Source: PNKC01 sp039917655
Lineage (GTDB): Bacteria > Chloroflexota > Dehalococcoidia > Tepidiformales > Tepidiformaceae
DNA: 10,345 bases
Direction: 5' to 3'
NCBI GenBank assembly: GCA_039917655.1
Contig: JBDSJC010000097.1
Span: forward strand, 1 to 10,345
Shown piece after piece: positions 1-6,637 of the stretch. Numbering within the stretch: position 1 is the first letter of the stretch; each line of letters starts with the position of its first letter. The notes under the pieces were generated by a model, which was not told the origin of the DNA, did no database searches, and saw nothing but the letters and a program-made list of their open reading frames with translations. A program made the position numbers and the translations under genes.

Positions 1-2
1 GC

Positions 3-1082
3 GTGAACAGCGATGCAGTCGTTGCCCTGAACCTGACCGAGGGGATCATCCTGATCGCGGGAACGGCCTATGCGGGTGAGATGAAGAAGTCGGTTTTCAG
101 CGCGATGAACTACTATCTGCCGCTGGAGAACGTGCTTTCGCTTCATTCGGCGGCGAACGTGGACCCGCGGACGGGCAAGTCGGCGCTCTTCTTCGGGCTT
201 TCGGGCACGGGGAAGACCACGCTGAGCACGGACCCGGAACGGCTGCTTATCGGCGACGATGAGCACGCGTGGACCGAGCAGGGCATCTTTAATATTGAGG
301 GCGGCTGCTACGCCAAGGTGATTCGCCTCTCGAAGGAGGCCGAGCCGGATATCTTCGAGCAGACGAGCGAGTTCGGTACGATCCTCGAGAACGTGATCTT
401 CGATGAGAACCAGCGCACGCTGGACCTCGACAACGATTCGGTGACGGAAAACACGCGCGGCAGCTACCCGCTGGACTCGCTGCGCAATGTCTGGGACGGC
501 GAGGTGGCGCCGCACCCGGAACACGTCATCCTGTTGACGGCGGACGCCTATGGCGTGCTGCCTCCGATCGCGCGGCTCACCAGCCAGCAAGCGCTCTACC
601 ACTTCCTCAGCGGCTACACCTGCAAGCTGGCGGGGACGGAGCTCGGAGTGACGGACCCGCAGACGACTTTTAGCGCCTGCTATGGCGCACCGTTTATGGC
701 ACTCAACCCCACGGTCTATGCCGACCTGCTCCAGCAGCGGCTGGACATGACCGGCGCTCAGACCTGGCTGATAAACACCGGCTGGGTCGGTGGCAAGTTT
801 GGGGTGGGCAAGCGAATCGCCATTCAGGAGACACGCAAGATGGTGCGCGCCATCCTCAACAACGGCTTCGACGGCACGACGTTCACGAAGGACCCGGTGT
901 TCGGCTTTGAAGTGCCAAACACCTGCCCCGGGGTGGATGCGAAGCTGCTCGACCCGCGCGAGATGTGGGCCGACAAAGATTCCTACGACGTGGTGAAGGC
1001 GAGCATCGGAGAGAAGTTCAAGGCGAACTTCGCGCAGTTCCGGGGACTCGTCAGTCCGGAAGTGTCCAACGCCGGACCGTGA
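3..1082 (+). CDS. pckA: Phosphoenolpyruvate carboxykinase (ATP), C-terminal part, 5' end outside window
   Basis: Cytosolic gluconeogenic enzyme converting oxaloacetate and ATP to phosphoenolpyruvate, CO2 and ADP. The visible 359 residues carry the diagnostic sites: the lysine pair at 28-29 in YAGEMKKS (metal/substrate lysines), His48 in LSLHSAAN, the PEPCK P-loop GLSGTGKTTLS at 65-75 with Lys71, the kinase-2 metal motif GDDEHAW at 84-90, and Arg152 in ENTRGSYPL. These fall at a near-constant offset of 181-184 from the E. coli PckA residues as I recall them (K212/K213, H232, K254, R333). About 180 N-terminal residues are therefore missing to the left, while the C-terminus (stop TGA 1080-1082) is complete. 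The GTG at position 3 is only where the window begins, not the true start. The ATP-type P-loop and fold argue against the GTP-dependent family. No promoter is visible because the 5' end is absent. Confidence 0.97.
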   Translation: MNSDAVVALNLTEGIILIAGTAYAGEMKKSVFSAMNYYLPLENVLSLHSAANVDPRTGKSALFFGLSGTGKTTLSTDPERLLIGDDEHAWTEQGIFNIEGGCYAKVIRLSKEAEPDIFEQTSEFGTILENVIFDENQRTLDLDNDSVTENTRGSYPLDSLRNVWDGEVAPHPEHVILLTADAYGVLPPIARLTSQQALYHFLSGYTCKLAGTELGVTDPQTTFSACYGAPFMALNPTVYADLLQQRLDMTGAQTWLINTGWVGGKFGVGKRIAIQETRKMVRAILNNGFDGTTFTKDPVFGFEVPNTCPGVDAKLLDPREMWADKDSYDVVKASIGEKFKANFAQFRGLVSPEVSNAGP

Positions 1083-1085
1083 GGT

Positions 1086-1114
1086 TCGACCCAACCGGGC
1101 GCCAAACGTAGAAT
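1086..1114 (+). promoter_or_regulatory. Candidate promoter for the 140-aa gene at 1175
   Basis: TCGACC at 1086-1091 (the GAC core of a -35 box) is followed by a 17-base spacer and TAGAAT at 1109-1114. The predicted start of transcription is near 1121, giving a leader of about 54 bases that carries the Shine-Dalgarno sequence CAGGAG. The same NNGACN-(16-17)-TANNNT layout recurs at other genes in this window, which raises my confidence slightly. Within the leader, GAACCG (1118-1123) and CGGTTC (1138-1143) could pair. Confidence 0.4.
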
Positions 1115-1174
1115 CGGGAACCGTAAGGCAGGCCCATCGGTTCTGCCCGCCCAAACGGTGCAGGAGTTCCACGC

Positions 1175-1597
1175 GTGACGGTTAAGTACCTGCGAGACCA
1201 GCGCCATCTCGGCACTGTTGCCGAGATTGCCCGCGTCAAGTTTCCCTTTCCGGACGAAGCGAACCCCGACTACGAGACGCTCGTCAACGAGCCGAAGCCG
1301 CTGATTTCTGTCGGTGAAAACCTGGGCAAGGACCTCTTCCCGGACATCGTTGTCGTGCGGCGGCCGGGACAGTGGCTGTTGCTGATGGCCGAGGTTGAGA
1401 CGACCGATTCGATCAACGACGAGACGGCGCTGAACGAATGGCTGCCGTTTTCGAAGTGCGGCGACCTGCTGCTCTACGTTCCGTACGGCTGCGTCCCGCA
1501 AACAAAGCAGCTGCTGAAGAAGCACGGGATCAAGGTGAAGGGCATCCGCACCTGGCGCTTCCGGCCCGTCTGGGGCCTGGACGTTTCAGAGGCGTAG
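1175..1597 (+). CDS. Small PD-(D/E)XK nuclease-like protein of unknown function
   Basis: A soluble 140-aa protein with no signal peptide or membrane segment, and no family I can name with certainty. The central part suggests the core of the PD-(D/E)XK nuclease fold: Pro56-Asp57 in LFPDIVVV, then a hydrophobic strand leading into Glu73-Val-Glu75 in LLLMAEVETTDS. This gives the spacing PD-x15-ExE, followed by a Trp-containing helix (NEWLPF, 88-93) and the strand LLLYVPYG (98-105). The canonical catalytic Lys is replaced by Glu75, an EVET-type variant that I recall from some uncharacterised restriction-endonuclease-like families. The GTG start at 1175 is supported by CAGGAG at 1161-1166, eight bases upstream. 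It lies 92 bases after pckA and 111 bases before the HAD gene, so it may be its own unit. Catalytic activity is unproven; it could be an inactive nuclease-fold binding protein. Confidence 0.6.
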   Translation: MTVKYLRDQRHLGTVAEIARVKFPFPDEANPDYETLVNEPKPLISVGENLGKDLFPDIVVVRRPGQWLLLMAEVETTDSINDETALNEWLPFSKCGDLLLYVPYGCVPQTKQLLKKHGIKVKGIRTWRFRPVWGLDVSEA

Positions 1598-1604
1598 GCC
1601 ACAC

Positions 1605-1622
1605 GCTGAGTGCTGAGTGCTG
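1605..1622 (+). repeat. Short tandem repeat GCTGAGT
   Basis: Two exact copies of GCTGAGT (1605-1611, 1612-1618) and the beginning of a third (GCTG) lie just after the stop codon of the 140-aa gene. The core GAGTGCTGAG also occurs once in the spacer upstream of the SDR gene (around 4387-4396), so this may be a small dispersed intergenic motif. Nothing coding overlaps it. Confidence 0.6.
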
Positions 1623-1699
1623 GGCCTCGGCAATCGGCAAAGTGGCCCAGTTCGAGCAGGCCGGTACTTCGCGTTTCGGCAGGGCGGGGCGATTCCCGT

Positions 1700-1705
1700 T
1701 AGGCT
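1700..1705 (+). promoter_or_regulatory. -10 box of a likely leaderless promoter, HAD gene
   Basis: TAGGCT ends six bases before the GTG at 1712. If the last base of the box is at -7, transcription would begin on that GTG. There is no Shine-Dalgarno sequence upstream. I see no convincing -35 box. Confidence 0.45.
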
Positions 1706-1711
1706 GACGTG

Positions 1712-2071
1712 GTGAACGTTTTCTTCGATGTCGACCAGACGCTTGTCTACATCGACCAGCACGTCAACCTGCTGCGTCCCGGTGCGCATGACGCGATGCG
1801 GCGGCTGAAGGAGGCGGGCCACGACGTCTATGTGTGGAGCGCTTCCGGGCTGGCGCACGTAGAGCGGGTAGTGCACATGCATGGCCTGGGCGAGTGGGTC
1901 GATGGCATGTTCGACAAGGACCCCAAGGTGCAGCCCTACCCGGACTTCATCATCGACGACGACTGGTACCTCGTGGAGAAGTACGGCGGCCACTGCGTGA
2001 GCCAGTACAAAGTGGTGAACGAAGACGACCGTGAGTTCGAAGACGCGCTGCGGGCGATCGGGCTGGCGTAG
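1712..2071 (+). CDS. Compact HAD-superfamily hydrolase (phosphatase-like)
   Basis: A small cytosolic haloacid-dehalogenase-fold protein, probably a Mg2+-dependent phosphohydrolase with unknown substrate. Numbering from the GTG at 1712 (119 aa), motif I is the N-terminal FFDVDQTLV with nucleophile Asp6, acid/base Asp8 and Thr10. Motif II is the Ser43 region of VYVWSAS. A lysine in DKDPKV (69 or 72) can serve as motif III. The acidic motif IV is FIIDDDWYL with Asp82-84. No cap domain fits in this length, so it is a bare-core (C0-like) HAD, where partner proteins or large substrates often define specificity. Two GTG codons are adjacent (1709 and 1712); I prefer the second because it sits six bases after the TAGGCT box and there is no Shine-Dalgarno sequence. 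The gene is followed by the repeat-rich convergent intergenic region. Confidence 0.85.
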   Translation: MNVFFDVDQTLVYIDQHVNLLRPGAHDAMRRLKEAGHDVYVWSASGLAHVERVVHMHGLGEWVDGMFDKDPKVQPYPDFIIDDDWYLVEKYGGHCVSQYKVVNEDDREFEDALRAIGLA

Positions 2072-2201
2072 CGTCATGGACGCGCACCTGACCGCATTCT
2101 GTTCATCGACCAATTTAGGGCGGGAGCTCCGCTGATCCTCTCCATCGCTTGGAGTTTGACTGGGCTCAGTTGAGAAAGTGAGCGATCGTTCGTTGACCAT
2201 T

Positions 2202-2226
2202 GTCCCCTCACCCCCGGCCCTTCTCC
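2202..2226 (+). repeat. Left arm of a REP-like intergenic element
   Basis: A pyrimidine-rich stretch beginning GTCCCCTCACCCCCGGCCC. Its CCCTCACCC core is the reverse complement of GGGTGAGGG inside 2400-2411. The two arms therefore face each other about 190 bases apart, as in paired REP-like elements. Sequences of this CCCTCACCC...CTCTCCC type are common between genes in many bacteria; mobility here is inference. Confidence 0.45.
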
Positions 2227-2285
2227 GGACTCGTGCCTCGCGGGAAAGGGGCGACTGCGGCGGTTTGGGTTGCTAGGGCGAACCT

Positions 2286-2303
2286 GTGGCCACGGACGGC
2301 CAC
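2286..2303. repeat. Small inverted repeat GTGGCC/GGCCAC
   Basis: GTGGCC (2286-2291) and GGCCAC (2298-2303) are perfect inverted 6-mers around a six-base loop, ACGGAC. The direct repeat CCACGG also occurs twice here. It lies between the two arms of the REP-like element and may be part of it. Confidence 0.5.
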
Positions 2304-2371
2304 GGCTACAGCTTCGCTGGGTAGCTTACCTCCAGGAGCCTTGAACGCTGGCCAAGTCTCCGATTGACGGG

Positions 2372-2411
2372 ACCCTCTCCCTCCGCCGTGGGAGAGGGTA
2401 GGGTGAGGGTC
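2372..2411. repeat. Strong hairpin and right arm of the REP-like element
   Basis: ACCCTCTCCC (2372-2381) pairs perfectly with GGGAGAGGGT (2390-2399) across an eight-base loop. It is followed by AGGGTGAGGGTC, whose complement resembles the left arm at 2202-2226. The hairpin has no T-run, so it is not a standard intrinsic terminator, although it could shield the 3' ends of convergent transcripts. Confidence 0.6.
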
Positions 2412-2490
2412 CGCGCCAGGATGGCTGAAGCCGTTTGGCGCGCGCGAGTGTGGAGGGGTGGCCCGAAGGGCAAACGGGGGGCGCTAACCC

Positions 2491-2540
2491 TCGACAGGCT
2501 TCCTTCGACAGGCTTCCTTCGACCGGCTCAGGACGAACGG
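2491..2540 (+). repeat. Tandem 14-mer plus TCGACNGGCTCAGGACGAACGG element
   Basis: TCGACAGGCTTCCT occurs twice in exact tandem (2491-2504, 2505-2518). A third, divergent unit follows, TCGACCGGCTCAGGACGAACGG (2519-2540). The last unit matches the widely dispersed intergenic sequence CTTCGACAGGCTCAGGACGAACGG seen in many bacterial genomes. The first two units look like partial duplications of its left half. Confidence 0.65.
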
Positions 2541-2613
2541 GGTGGAGGCCCCCGCTTAGCCTCCGGTGTTGGGCGCGGCCGGCGGTAAGGAGGCGCGGTT
2601 CGAACCCAAACGC

Positions 2614-3465
2614 CTATGGCTTCGGCTTCGCGACTTCGAGCATCGTGGCGAGGTCGGCCGCCGACGCCTTGGCGCCCGCGAGCGCGGTGAGGGCGTAGGA
2701 GACTCCGCTGCGGTCGAAGCGGGCGGTGTCTCCAGCTGTGGAGCTGGCCGCGGGGACCATCGAACCGGCAGTGATGACCATCAGGGGCGTGATGACTTTC
2801 GCGGCGCGGTTGAGGTTGGTTGTTGCGCTGAACGGCGTGCTGGTCAGCCAGTATTCCATGCGGTAGCCGGCGTTTGCGGCATCGGCCACCTCCACGGCGT
2901 GCAGAGCAACGCTATCGCCGTAAGCGCTCCGCAGGGCGGCTGACGGTTCGAGGACGGTGAGCTTGACCCCGGCCCCGCGTTCGAAGGCCCCAGCGAGGCC
3001 AGCCGAGGGGATGATATCGCCGGGCGTGTTGAGCAACGGGATGGCGATCTGCTGGCCGGCGGTCAGGCCGCCCATGCTCAGGGAGTTCGCGTCCAGGATC
3101 TCCTGGGCAAAGCCGGCCTTGGCGGAACCGGGCTCGCCGTTAAAGAGGCCGGTAATGGCGCCCAAATCATCGCCAGTGTGCACCATGTAGAGAAAGTAGC
3201 CCGCGGCCGTCGCGAGGCGCTGGGCCATGGTCGCCGGGGTCGCGGGGGTGGGTGAGGGCGCCACTGTCGACGTCGTGGTCGGCGTTGCGGGGGTGAGCGT
3301 CGGGGCGACGGTGGCTGTGGCGCTTGCAGCGAGGGACGTGGGTGATGGCGTTTTGGTGTCCGAATCGGAGCTGGAGCAGGCGGCGAAGACTGCCACGGCC
3401 AACGGGAAGAGGGCAGCTGCCGCGAACTTCGCGAGCCGGCTGCGGGGCATCTGTGATTCGTGCAT
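2614..3465 (-). CDS. Secreted lipoprotein with Thr/Pro-rich linker and LysM-like domain
   Basis: A 283-aa predicted envelope lipoprotein. Residues 1-30 form a lipoprotein signal peptide: basic start (RSRLAK), hydrophobic core and lipobox FAAC with the lipidated Cys30. Residues 31-80 are a low-complexity Ser/Thr/Pro/Ala linker that would hold the rest off the membrane. Residues 90-145 resemble LysM, a glycan-binding fold: YFLYMVHTGDDLGAIT at the beginning, an Asn at 127, then GLTAGQQIAIPLL at the end, with a somewhat enlarged middle. The C-terminal part (150-283) is Ala-rich, with no family I recognise. The ATG at 3465 is chosen because CCTCC at 3473-3477 reads as GGAGG on this strand, seven bases upstream; an ATG five codons later lacks this. 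A weak -10-like TACGGT lies at 3492-3487. It lies 88 bases downstream of the SDR gene on the same strand. Role unknown; cell-surface or peptidoglycan association is inferred. Confidence 0.8.
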   Translation of the reverse strand: MHESQMPRSRLAKFAAAALFPLAVAVFAACSSSDSDTKTPSPTSLAASATATVAPTLTPATPTTTSTVAPSPTPATPATMAQRLATAAGYFLYMVHTGDDLGAITGLFNGEPGSAKAGFAQEILDANSLSMGGLTAGQQIAIPLLNTPGDIIPSAGLAGAFERGAGVKLTVLEPSAALRSAYGDSVALHAVEVADAANAGYRMEYWLTSTPFSATTNLNRAAKVITPLMVITAGSMVPAASSTAGDTARFDRSGVSYALTALAGAKASAADLATMLEVAKPKP

Positions 3466-3553
3466 GTGGGCGCCTCCGTCCCTGCTACCGTACTGCGATG
3501 GGGATCGGCGAGAGTGAAGAGAGCTTTCCTCAAGCCCCGCGCCGTCACGAGCG

Positions 3554-4327
3554 CTAGCCGTGCCGCGTCGAGATCCCGCCGTCCACCGGGATGACCACGC
3601 CGGTGATGTAGGCCGAGGCTTTCGAGGCTAAGAAGATCGCCGTGCCAGCCATGTCCGAGGGTTCACCAATGCGGCCCAGCGGGTTGGTGGCGCGCATGTT
3701 GTCGCCAAAGGTGCGGATCGTTTCGGCCATCATCTTGCTTTGGAACGGCCCTGGGGCGATGGCGTTGACGATGATCCGCTGTCCCGCCAACTGGTGGGCC
3801 ATCACGCGCGTCAGGTGGTGGACCGCCGCCTTGCTGGCCGAATAGGCGTACGTCTCCATCGTCGGCGCCTGTAGCCCGTCGATCGACCCGATGTTGATCA
3901 CCCGCGACGGGCTTTCGTCACTGGCCGCTTTGGCCAGCAAAGGCGTGAGGAAGCGCGTGAGGTGAAAGATGCCCTTCACGTTCAGGTTCATCACCTTGTC
4001 AAACGCGTCGTCCGGGTAATCGGCGAGAGGTGCGCCCCAGGTGGCGCCGGCGTTGTTGACGAGGATGTCGAGTCGCGTTTCGCCGTCGGCGATGGCCTCG
4101 GCGAGTCCCTTCGCCCCCGCTTCCGTGCCGACGTCCGCCGGGAGGGAGATGCAGGTCCCAGACTTCGAAAGCTCAGCCGCCACCGCGTCGCAGACATCGG
4201 CCTTGCGCGACGAGATGTACGTCTTCGCGCCCGCCTCAACAAACCCACGCGCAATCATCAACCCGATGCCCCGCGAACCGCCGGTGACCAGCGCCACCTT
4301 GCCTTCAATGGAAAAGAGATCGTTCAA
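3554..4327 (-). CDS. Short-chain dehydrogenase/reductase, RhlG-like
   Basis: A 257-aa classical SDR, normal length, cytosolic, NADP(H)-dependent oxidoreductase of the 3-oxoacyl reductase type. Seen: cofactor motif TGGSRGIG (15-22), NNAG (91-94), and the catalytic tetrad Asn115, Ser148 (INIGS), Tyr162 and Lys166 (YSASK). Arg19 together with Arg41 after the second strand suggests NADPH preference. The C-terminus has the usual Tyr240-Ile-Thr-Gly, then IPVDGG. The N-terminus FSIEGKVALVTGGSRGIGLMIARG and the IPVDGG end closely resemble Pseudomonas RhlG, a beta-ketoacyl reductase linked to rhamnolipid synthesis, though the context gives no hint of that pathway. The start is TTG, decided by a strong GGAGG at 4338-4334, six bases upstream. 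A weak promoter (TAGCGT at 4364-4359) and a near-palindrome at 4340-4355 precede it. The exact substrate cannot be told. Confidence 0.93.
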   Translation of the reverse strand: MNDLFSIEGKVALVTGGSRGIGLMIARGFVEAGAKTYISSRKADVCDAVAAELSKSGTCISLPADVGTEAGAKGLAEAIADGETRLDILVNNAGATWGAPLADYPDDAFDKVMNLNVKGIFHLTRFLTPLLAKAASDESPSRVINIGSIDGLQAPTMETYAYSASKAAVHHLTRVMAHQLAGQRIIVNAIAPGPFQSKMMAETIRTFGDNMRATNPLGRIGEPSDMAGTAIFLASKASAYITGVVIPVDGGISTRHG

Positions 4328-4339
4328 TGTGCCCCTCCG

Positions 4340-4355
4340 GACTTTTCAAAGAGTC
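4340..4355. promoter_or_regulatory. Near-palindrome just upstream of the SDR ribosome-binding site
   Basis: GACTTTTCAAAGAGTC matches its own reverse complement at 12 of 16 positions and ends directly before the GGAGG of the SDR gene. It is unusually AT-rich for this region. It could be an operator or a small leader structure; neither is shown. Confidence 0.25.
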
Positions 4356-4401
4356 TGGACGCTAGCCGCGAGACGCGCGAGTCTGCGAGTGCTGAGCGCC
4401 C

Positions 4402-4446
4402 CCGTAGTAGCGTGACGCCAGTGGCCATACATCACTGTCACTACGG
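4402..4446. repeat. Interrupted inverted repeat in the SDR/kimA divergent spacer
   Basis: CCGTAGT (4402-4408) and ACTACGG (4440-4446) are perfect inverted 7-mers. Inside them, CAGTG (4419-4423) can pair with CACTG (4433-4437) around a nine-base loop, or GTGAC (4412-4416) with GTCAC (4437-4441). It ends 27 bases before the candidate -35 box of the first kimA gene, so it could be a regulator site or simply a palindromic spacer. Confidence 0.4.
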
Positions 4447-4473
4447 ATGGCGATACACGTTCTCTATCGCGAG

Positions 4474-4501
4474 GTGACCGTACGCGCGCCGGGGGTACTC
4501 T
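4474..4501 (+). promoter_or_regulatory. Likely leaderless promoter of the first kimA gene
   Basis: GTGACC (4474-4479; four of six match TTGACA) is followed by a 16-base spacer and TACTCT (4496-4501). The box ends seven bases before the ATG at 4509, so transcription would begin at or one base before the start codon. No Shine-Dalgarno sequence is present in the preceding bases. Confidence 0.55.
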
Positions 4502-4508
4502 GCCCGTT

Positions 4509-6545
4509 ATGGCGTTTTCCGGACAGGGTCCCCAGTTCAAGCCGGGAACCGATAGCAAGGGGCGGGTGACACGCTATCGCGTGGAGCTGCCGCACGCCGG
4601 AATCGTTGAGACCGCAACTGGCCACTTCGAAGCAACCACCTACGCGGAACGCCGCTCCGGCCTGAAGGGCCGCTACCTCGATGTGCGCGACCGCGTCCTT
4701 GGCGCCACGCTCTCCAACGCCCGCCTCGAAGGGGAACGGCTGAGCAAGATCAAGGCGCTCGCCGTCTTCTCTTCGGACGCCATCTCGTCGGTCGCCTACG
4801 CGCCGCAGGAGATCCTCTTCGTCCTGCTGCTCGCCGGCACGGGCGCTATGAAGTGGTCGCTGCCGATTGCCATCGCCATCACTATCCTCCTGACCATCGT
4901 GGTCGCCAGCTACCGGCAGACGGTGCGGGCCTACCCCAACGGCGGCGGCTCGTACATCGTCGCGCACGAAAACCTGGGGATCGGCGCGGGGCTGATCGCG
5001 GCGGCCTCGCTGCTCGTCGATTACGTGCTCACCGTCTCCGTCTCGGTGGCGGCGGGGATCGATGCCCTGGCGTCCTTGAATGAAGGCTTTCGTCCCTACG
5101 CCGTGCCGCTGGCGATTGGCATCGTTTTCCTCGTCGCCCTCATCAACCTGCGTGGGGTGAGTGAATCCGGCACCGTCTTCTCGATCCCCACGTATGCCTT
5201 CATCTTCTTGCTGACAGGCGCGATCGTGGTTGCGATGGTGAAGGTCGTCTTCGGCGCCGGCAATCCGCTGGCTGCGGGCGCACCAAGGGAGACGATTGCC
5301 GGCACCGAAAGCCTAGGACTGCTTCTCTTGTTGAAGGCGTTCGCCGGCGGATGTAGTGCGATGACCGGAGTGGAGGCGATCAGCAACGGCGTGCAAGCGT
5401 TCAAGAAGCCCGCTTCCCAGAACGCCCGCACCACACTGCTCTGGATGGGCGGCATCCTCGCCTTCCTCTTCATGGGCTCCGCACTGCTGGCGCGCCACTA
5501 CGGCTTTGTCCCGCACGAAAACAACACGATCCTCTCCCAGCTCGGCGGCGAGGCGTTCGGGGATGGCACCATCCTCTTCTCCCTGCTCAACATCATGACC
5601 GCGGGCATCCTGATCCTCGCCGCGAACACCTCGTTCGCTGACTTTCCCCGGCTCGCGGCGATCCTCGCGCGGGATGGCTACGTCCCCCGCTTCTTCCACG
5701 CTCGCGGGAACCGGCTGGTCTTCAGCTGGGGGATTATCGTGCTCGCATCGCTCGCATCGCTGCTTCTCCTCCTGTTCAACGCAAAGACCACCCGCCTCAT
5801 CCCGCTCTACGCCCTCGGGGTGTTCCTCAGCTTCACCCTCAGCCAGGGCGGCATGGTGCGCCACTGGTTCAAGAGCAAGGAAGCGGGCTGGAAGCGCTCC
5901 GTGGCCGTGAACGGGCTTGGCGCAATCACCACCGGCGTTGTCTTCCTGGTGATCATCGAAGCGAAGTTCGCCGAGGGCGCCTGGGTGGTCGTCATCCTCA
6001 TCCCCATTCTTGCCGGATTCTTCTGGCTGATCGGGCGGTTCTATAAGGCTTTACGCCGCGCCCTCTACGTCGCGCCCGAGGCGATCCTCGATATGCATCC
6101 GACAGGGACCTCGATGATCCCCGTGATCGTGCCCGTGGAGGACGTCAACCTCGCCACGGTGATGGCCCTCGGCTCGGCCTGCGAACGTTCCCGAGACGTG
6201 GTTGCCGTGCACGTCCTGGTGGATCCGGATGAGCCTTCGAACGTGGAGGCCCGGTGGGCCCAGCAGTTTCCCGGCGTCCCGCTGGTGATCATCGATTCTC
6301 CCTACCGCACCGTTGCCGACCCGATCGCCTCGTACGTCAATGACCGGCTGCGGCGCGCTCCGTACGAAGTGACGGTGGTGGTACCGGTGCTCGAAGTGCG
6401 CCAGTGGTATCAGCGCCCGCTCGTCAACCAGAGCCTGAAGCGGCTTACTGGGCTGCTCGAAAAGCGCCGCCAGGTAAACGTGGTCTACTTCCCGTTCAGC
6501 CCGGGCACCCGCGGCCGCCGTAAGCAACGAAACACCGTTGGGTAG
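4509..6545 (+). CDS. kimA: KimA-type potassium/proton symporter, first paralogue
   Basis: An integral membrane transporter of the APC/KUP superfamily, 678 aa, most like Bacillus subtilis KimA (YdaO), a high-affinity K+ importer driven by protons and inhibited by c-di-AMP. About twelve membrane segments span residues 85-510, followed by a cytosolic C-terminal domain (535-665) with the alternating-strand look of a universal-stress-protein-like fold. Residues that form the K+ site in KimA, as I recall them (D36, Y43, D117, T121, S125, T230, E233, Y377), are all matched: Asp90, Tyr97, Asp171, Thr175, Ser179, Thr286, Glu289, Tyr434. Residues 1-80 include a roughly 54-residue N-terminal extension absent from Bacillus KimA but shared with the next gene. 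The ATG is supported by a TANNNT box seven bases upstream. Older annotation would call this an amino acid permease. Potassium specificity is inferred from the conserved residues. Confidence 0.9.
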   Translation: MAFSGQGPQFKPGTDSKGRVTRYRVELPHAGIVETATGHFEATTYAERRSGLKGRYLDVRDRVLGATLSNARLEGERLSKIKALAVFSSDAISSVAYAPQEILFVLLLAGTGAMKWSLPIAIAITILLTIVVASYRQTVRAYPNGGGSYIVAHENLGIGAGLIAAASLLVDYVLTVSVSVAAGIDALASLNEGFRPYAVPLAIGIVFLVALINLRGVSESGTVFSIPTYAFIFLLTGAIVVAMVKVVFGAGNPLAAGAPRETIAGTESLGLLLLLKAFAGGCSAMTGVEAISNGVQAFKKPASQNARTTLLWMGGILAFLFMGSALLARHYGFVPHENNTILSQLGGEAFGDGTILFSLLNIMTAGILILAANTSFADFPRLAAILARDGYVPRFFHARGNRLVFSWGIIVLASLASLLLLLFNAKTTRLIPLYALGVFLSFTLSQGGMVRHWFKSKEAGWKRSVAVNGLGAITTGVVFLVIIEAKFAEGAWVVVILIPILAGFFWLIGRFYKALRRALYVAPEAILDMHPTGTSMIPVIVPVEDVNLATVMALGSACERSRDVVAVHVLVDPDEPSNVEARWAQQFPGVPLVIIDSPYRTVADPIASYVNDRLRRAPYEVTVVVPVLEVRQWYQRPLVNQSLKRLTGLLEKRRQVNVVYFPFSPGTRGRRKQRNTVG

Positions 6546-6601
6546 GGATTCTCCAACCCCAAAACGAGGCCGCCGCCGCTCAACTGTCACGCAGGCCAGA
6601 C

Positions 6602-6630
6602 GAGACCCGTAAGCCCGATTCACGTAGGCT
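6602..6630 (+). promoter_or_regulatory. Likely leaderless promoter of the second kimA gene
   Basis: GAGACC (6602-6607; GAC core of a -35 box) is followed by a 17-base spacer and TAGGCT (6625-6630). The box ends seven bases before the GTG at 6638, and no Shine-Dalgarno sequence is visible. The second kimA gene can therefore be transcribed independently, although the 92-base gap also permits read-through. Confidence 0.5.
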
Positions 6631-6637
6631 AGCCAGC

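Larger units (their letters stand above)
2072..2613. other. Gene-free intergenic region between convergent genes
   Basis: This 542-base stretch lies between the ends of the HAD gene (+) and the lipoprotein gene (-). Short open frames cross it, but they have low-complexity arginine/glycine-rich translations and match no protein I know. It contains several inverted and tandem repeats, listed separately, of the type found as dispersed intergenic elements. No terminator with a clear T-run, no RNA gene and no promoter were recognised. Confidence 0.7.

Noticed and set aside
983..1525. Minus-strand open frame of 180 codons overlapping the pckA end and the 140-aa gene
   Set aside because: It is a shadow of genes better supported by motifs and a Shine-Dalgarno sequence, and has no recognisable family.
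1586..2200. Minus-strand open frame of 204 codons covering the HAD gene
   Set aside because: The plus-strand HAD motifs (DVDQT, DDD) are convincing; the antisense translation is not.
2372..2399. Intrinsic terminator for the HAD or lipoprotein gene
   Set aside because: The stem is strong but no T-run follows on either strand, and it is 200-300 bases from both gene ends; it fits a repeat element better.
4328..4508. c-di-AMP riboswitch upstream of kimA
   Set aside because: I could not find the conserved riboswitch segments, and the promoter motif lies downstream of where the leader would need to begin.
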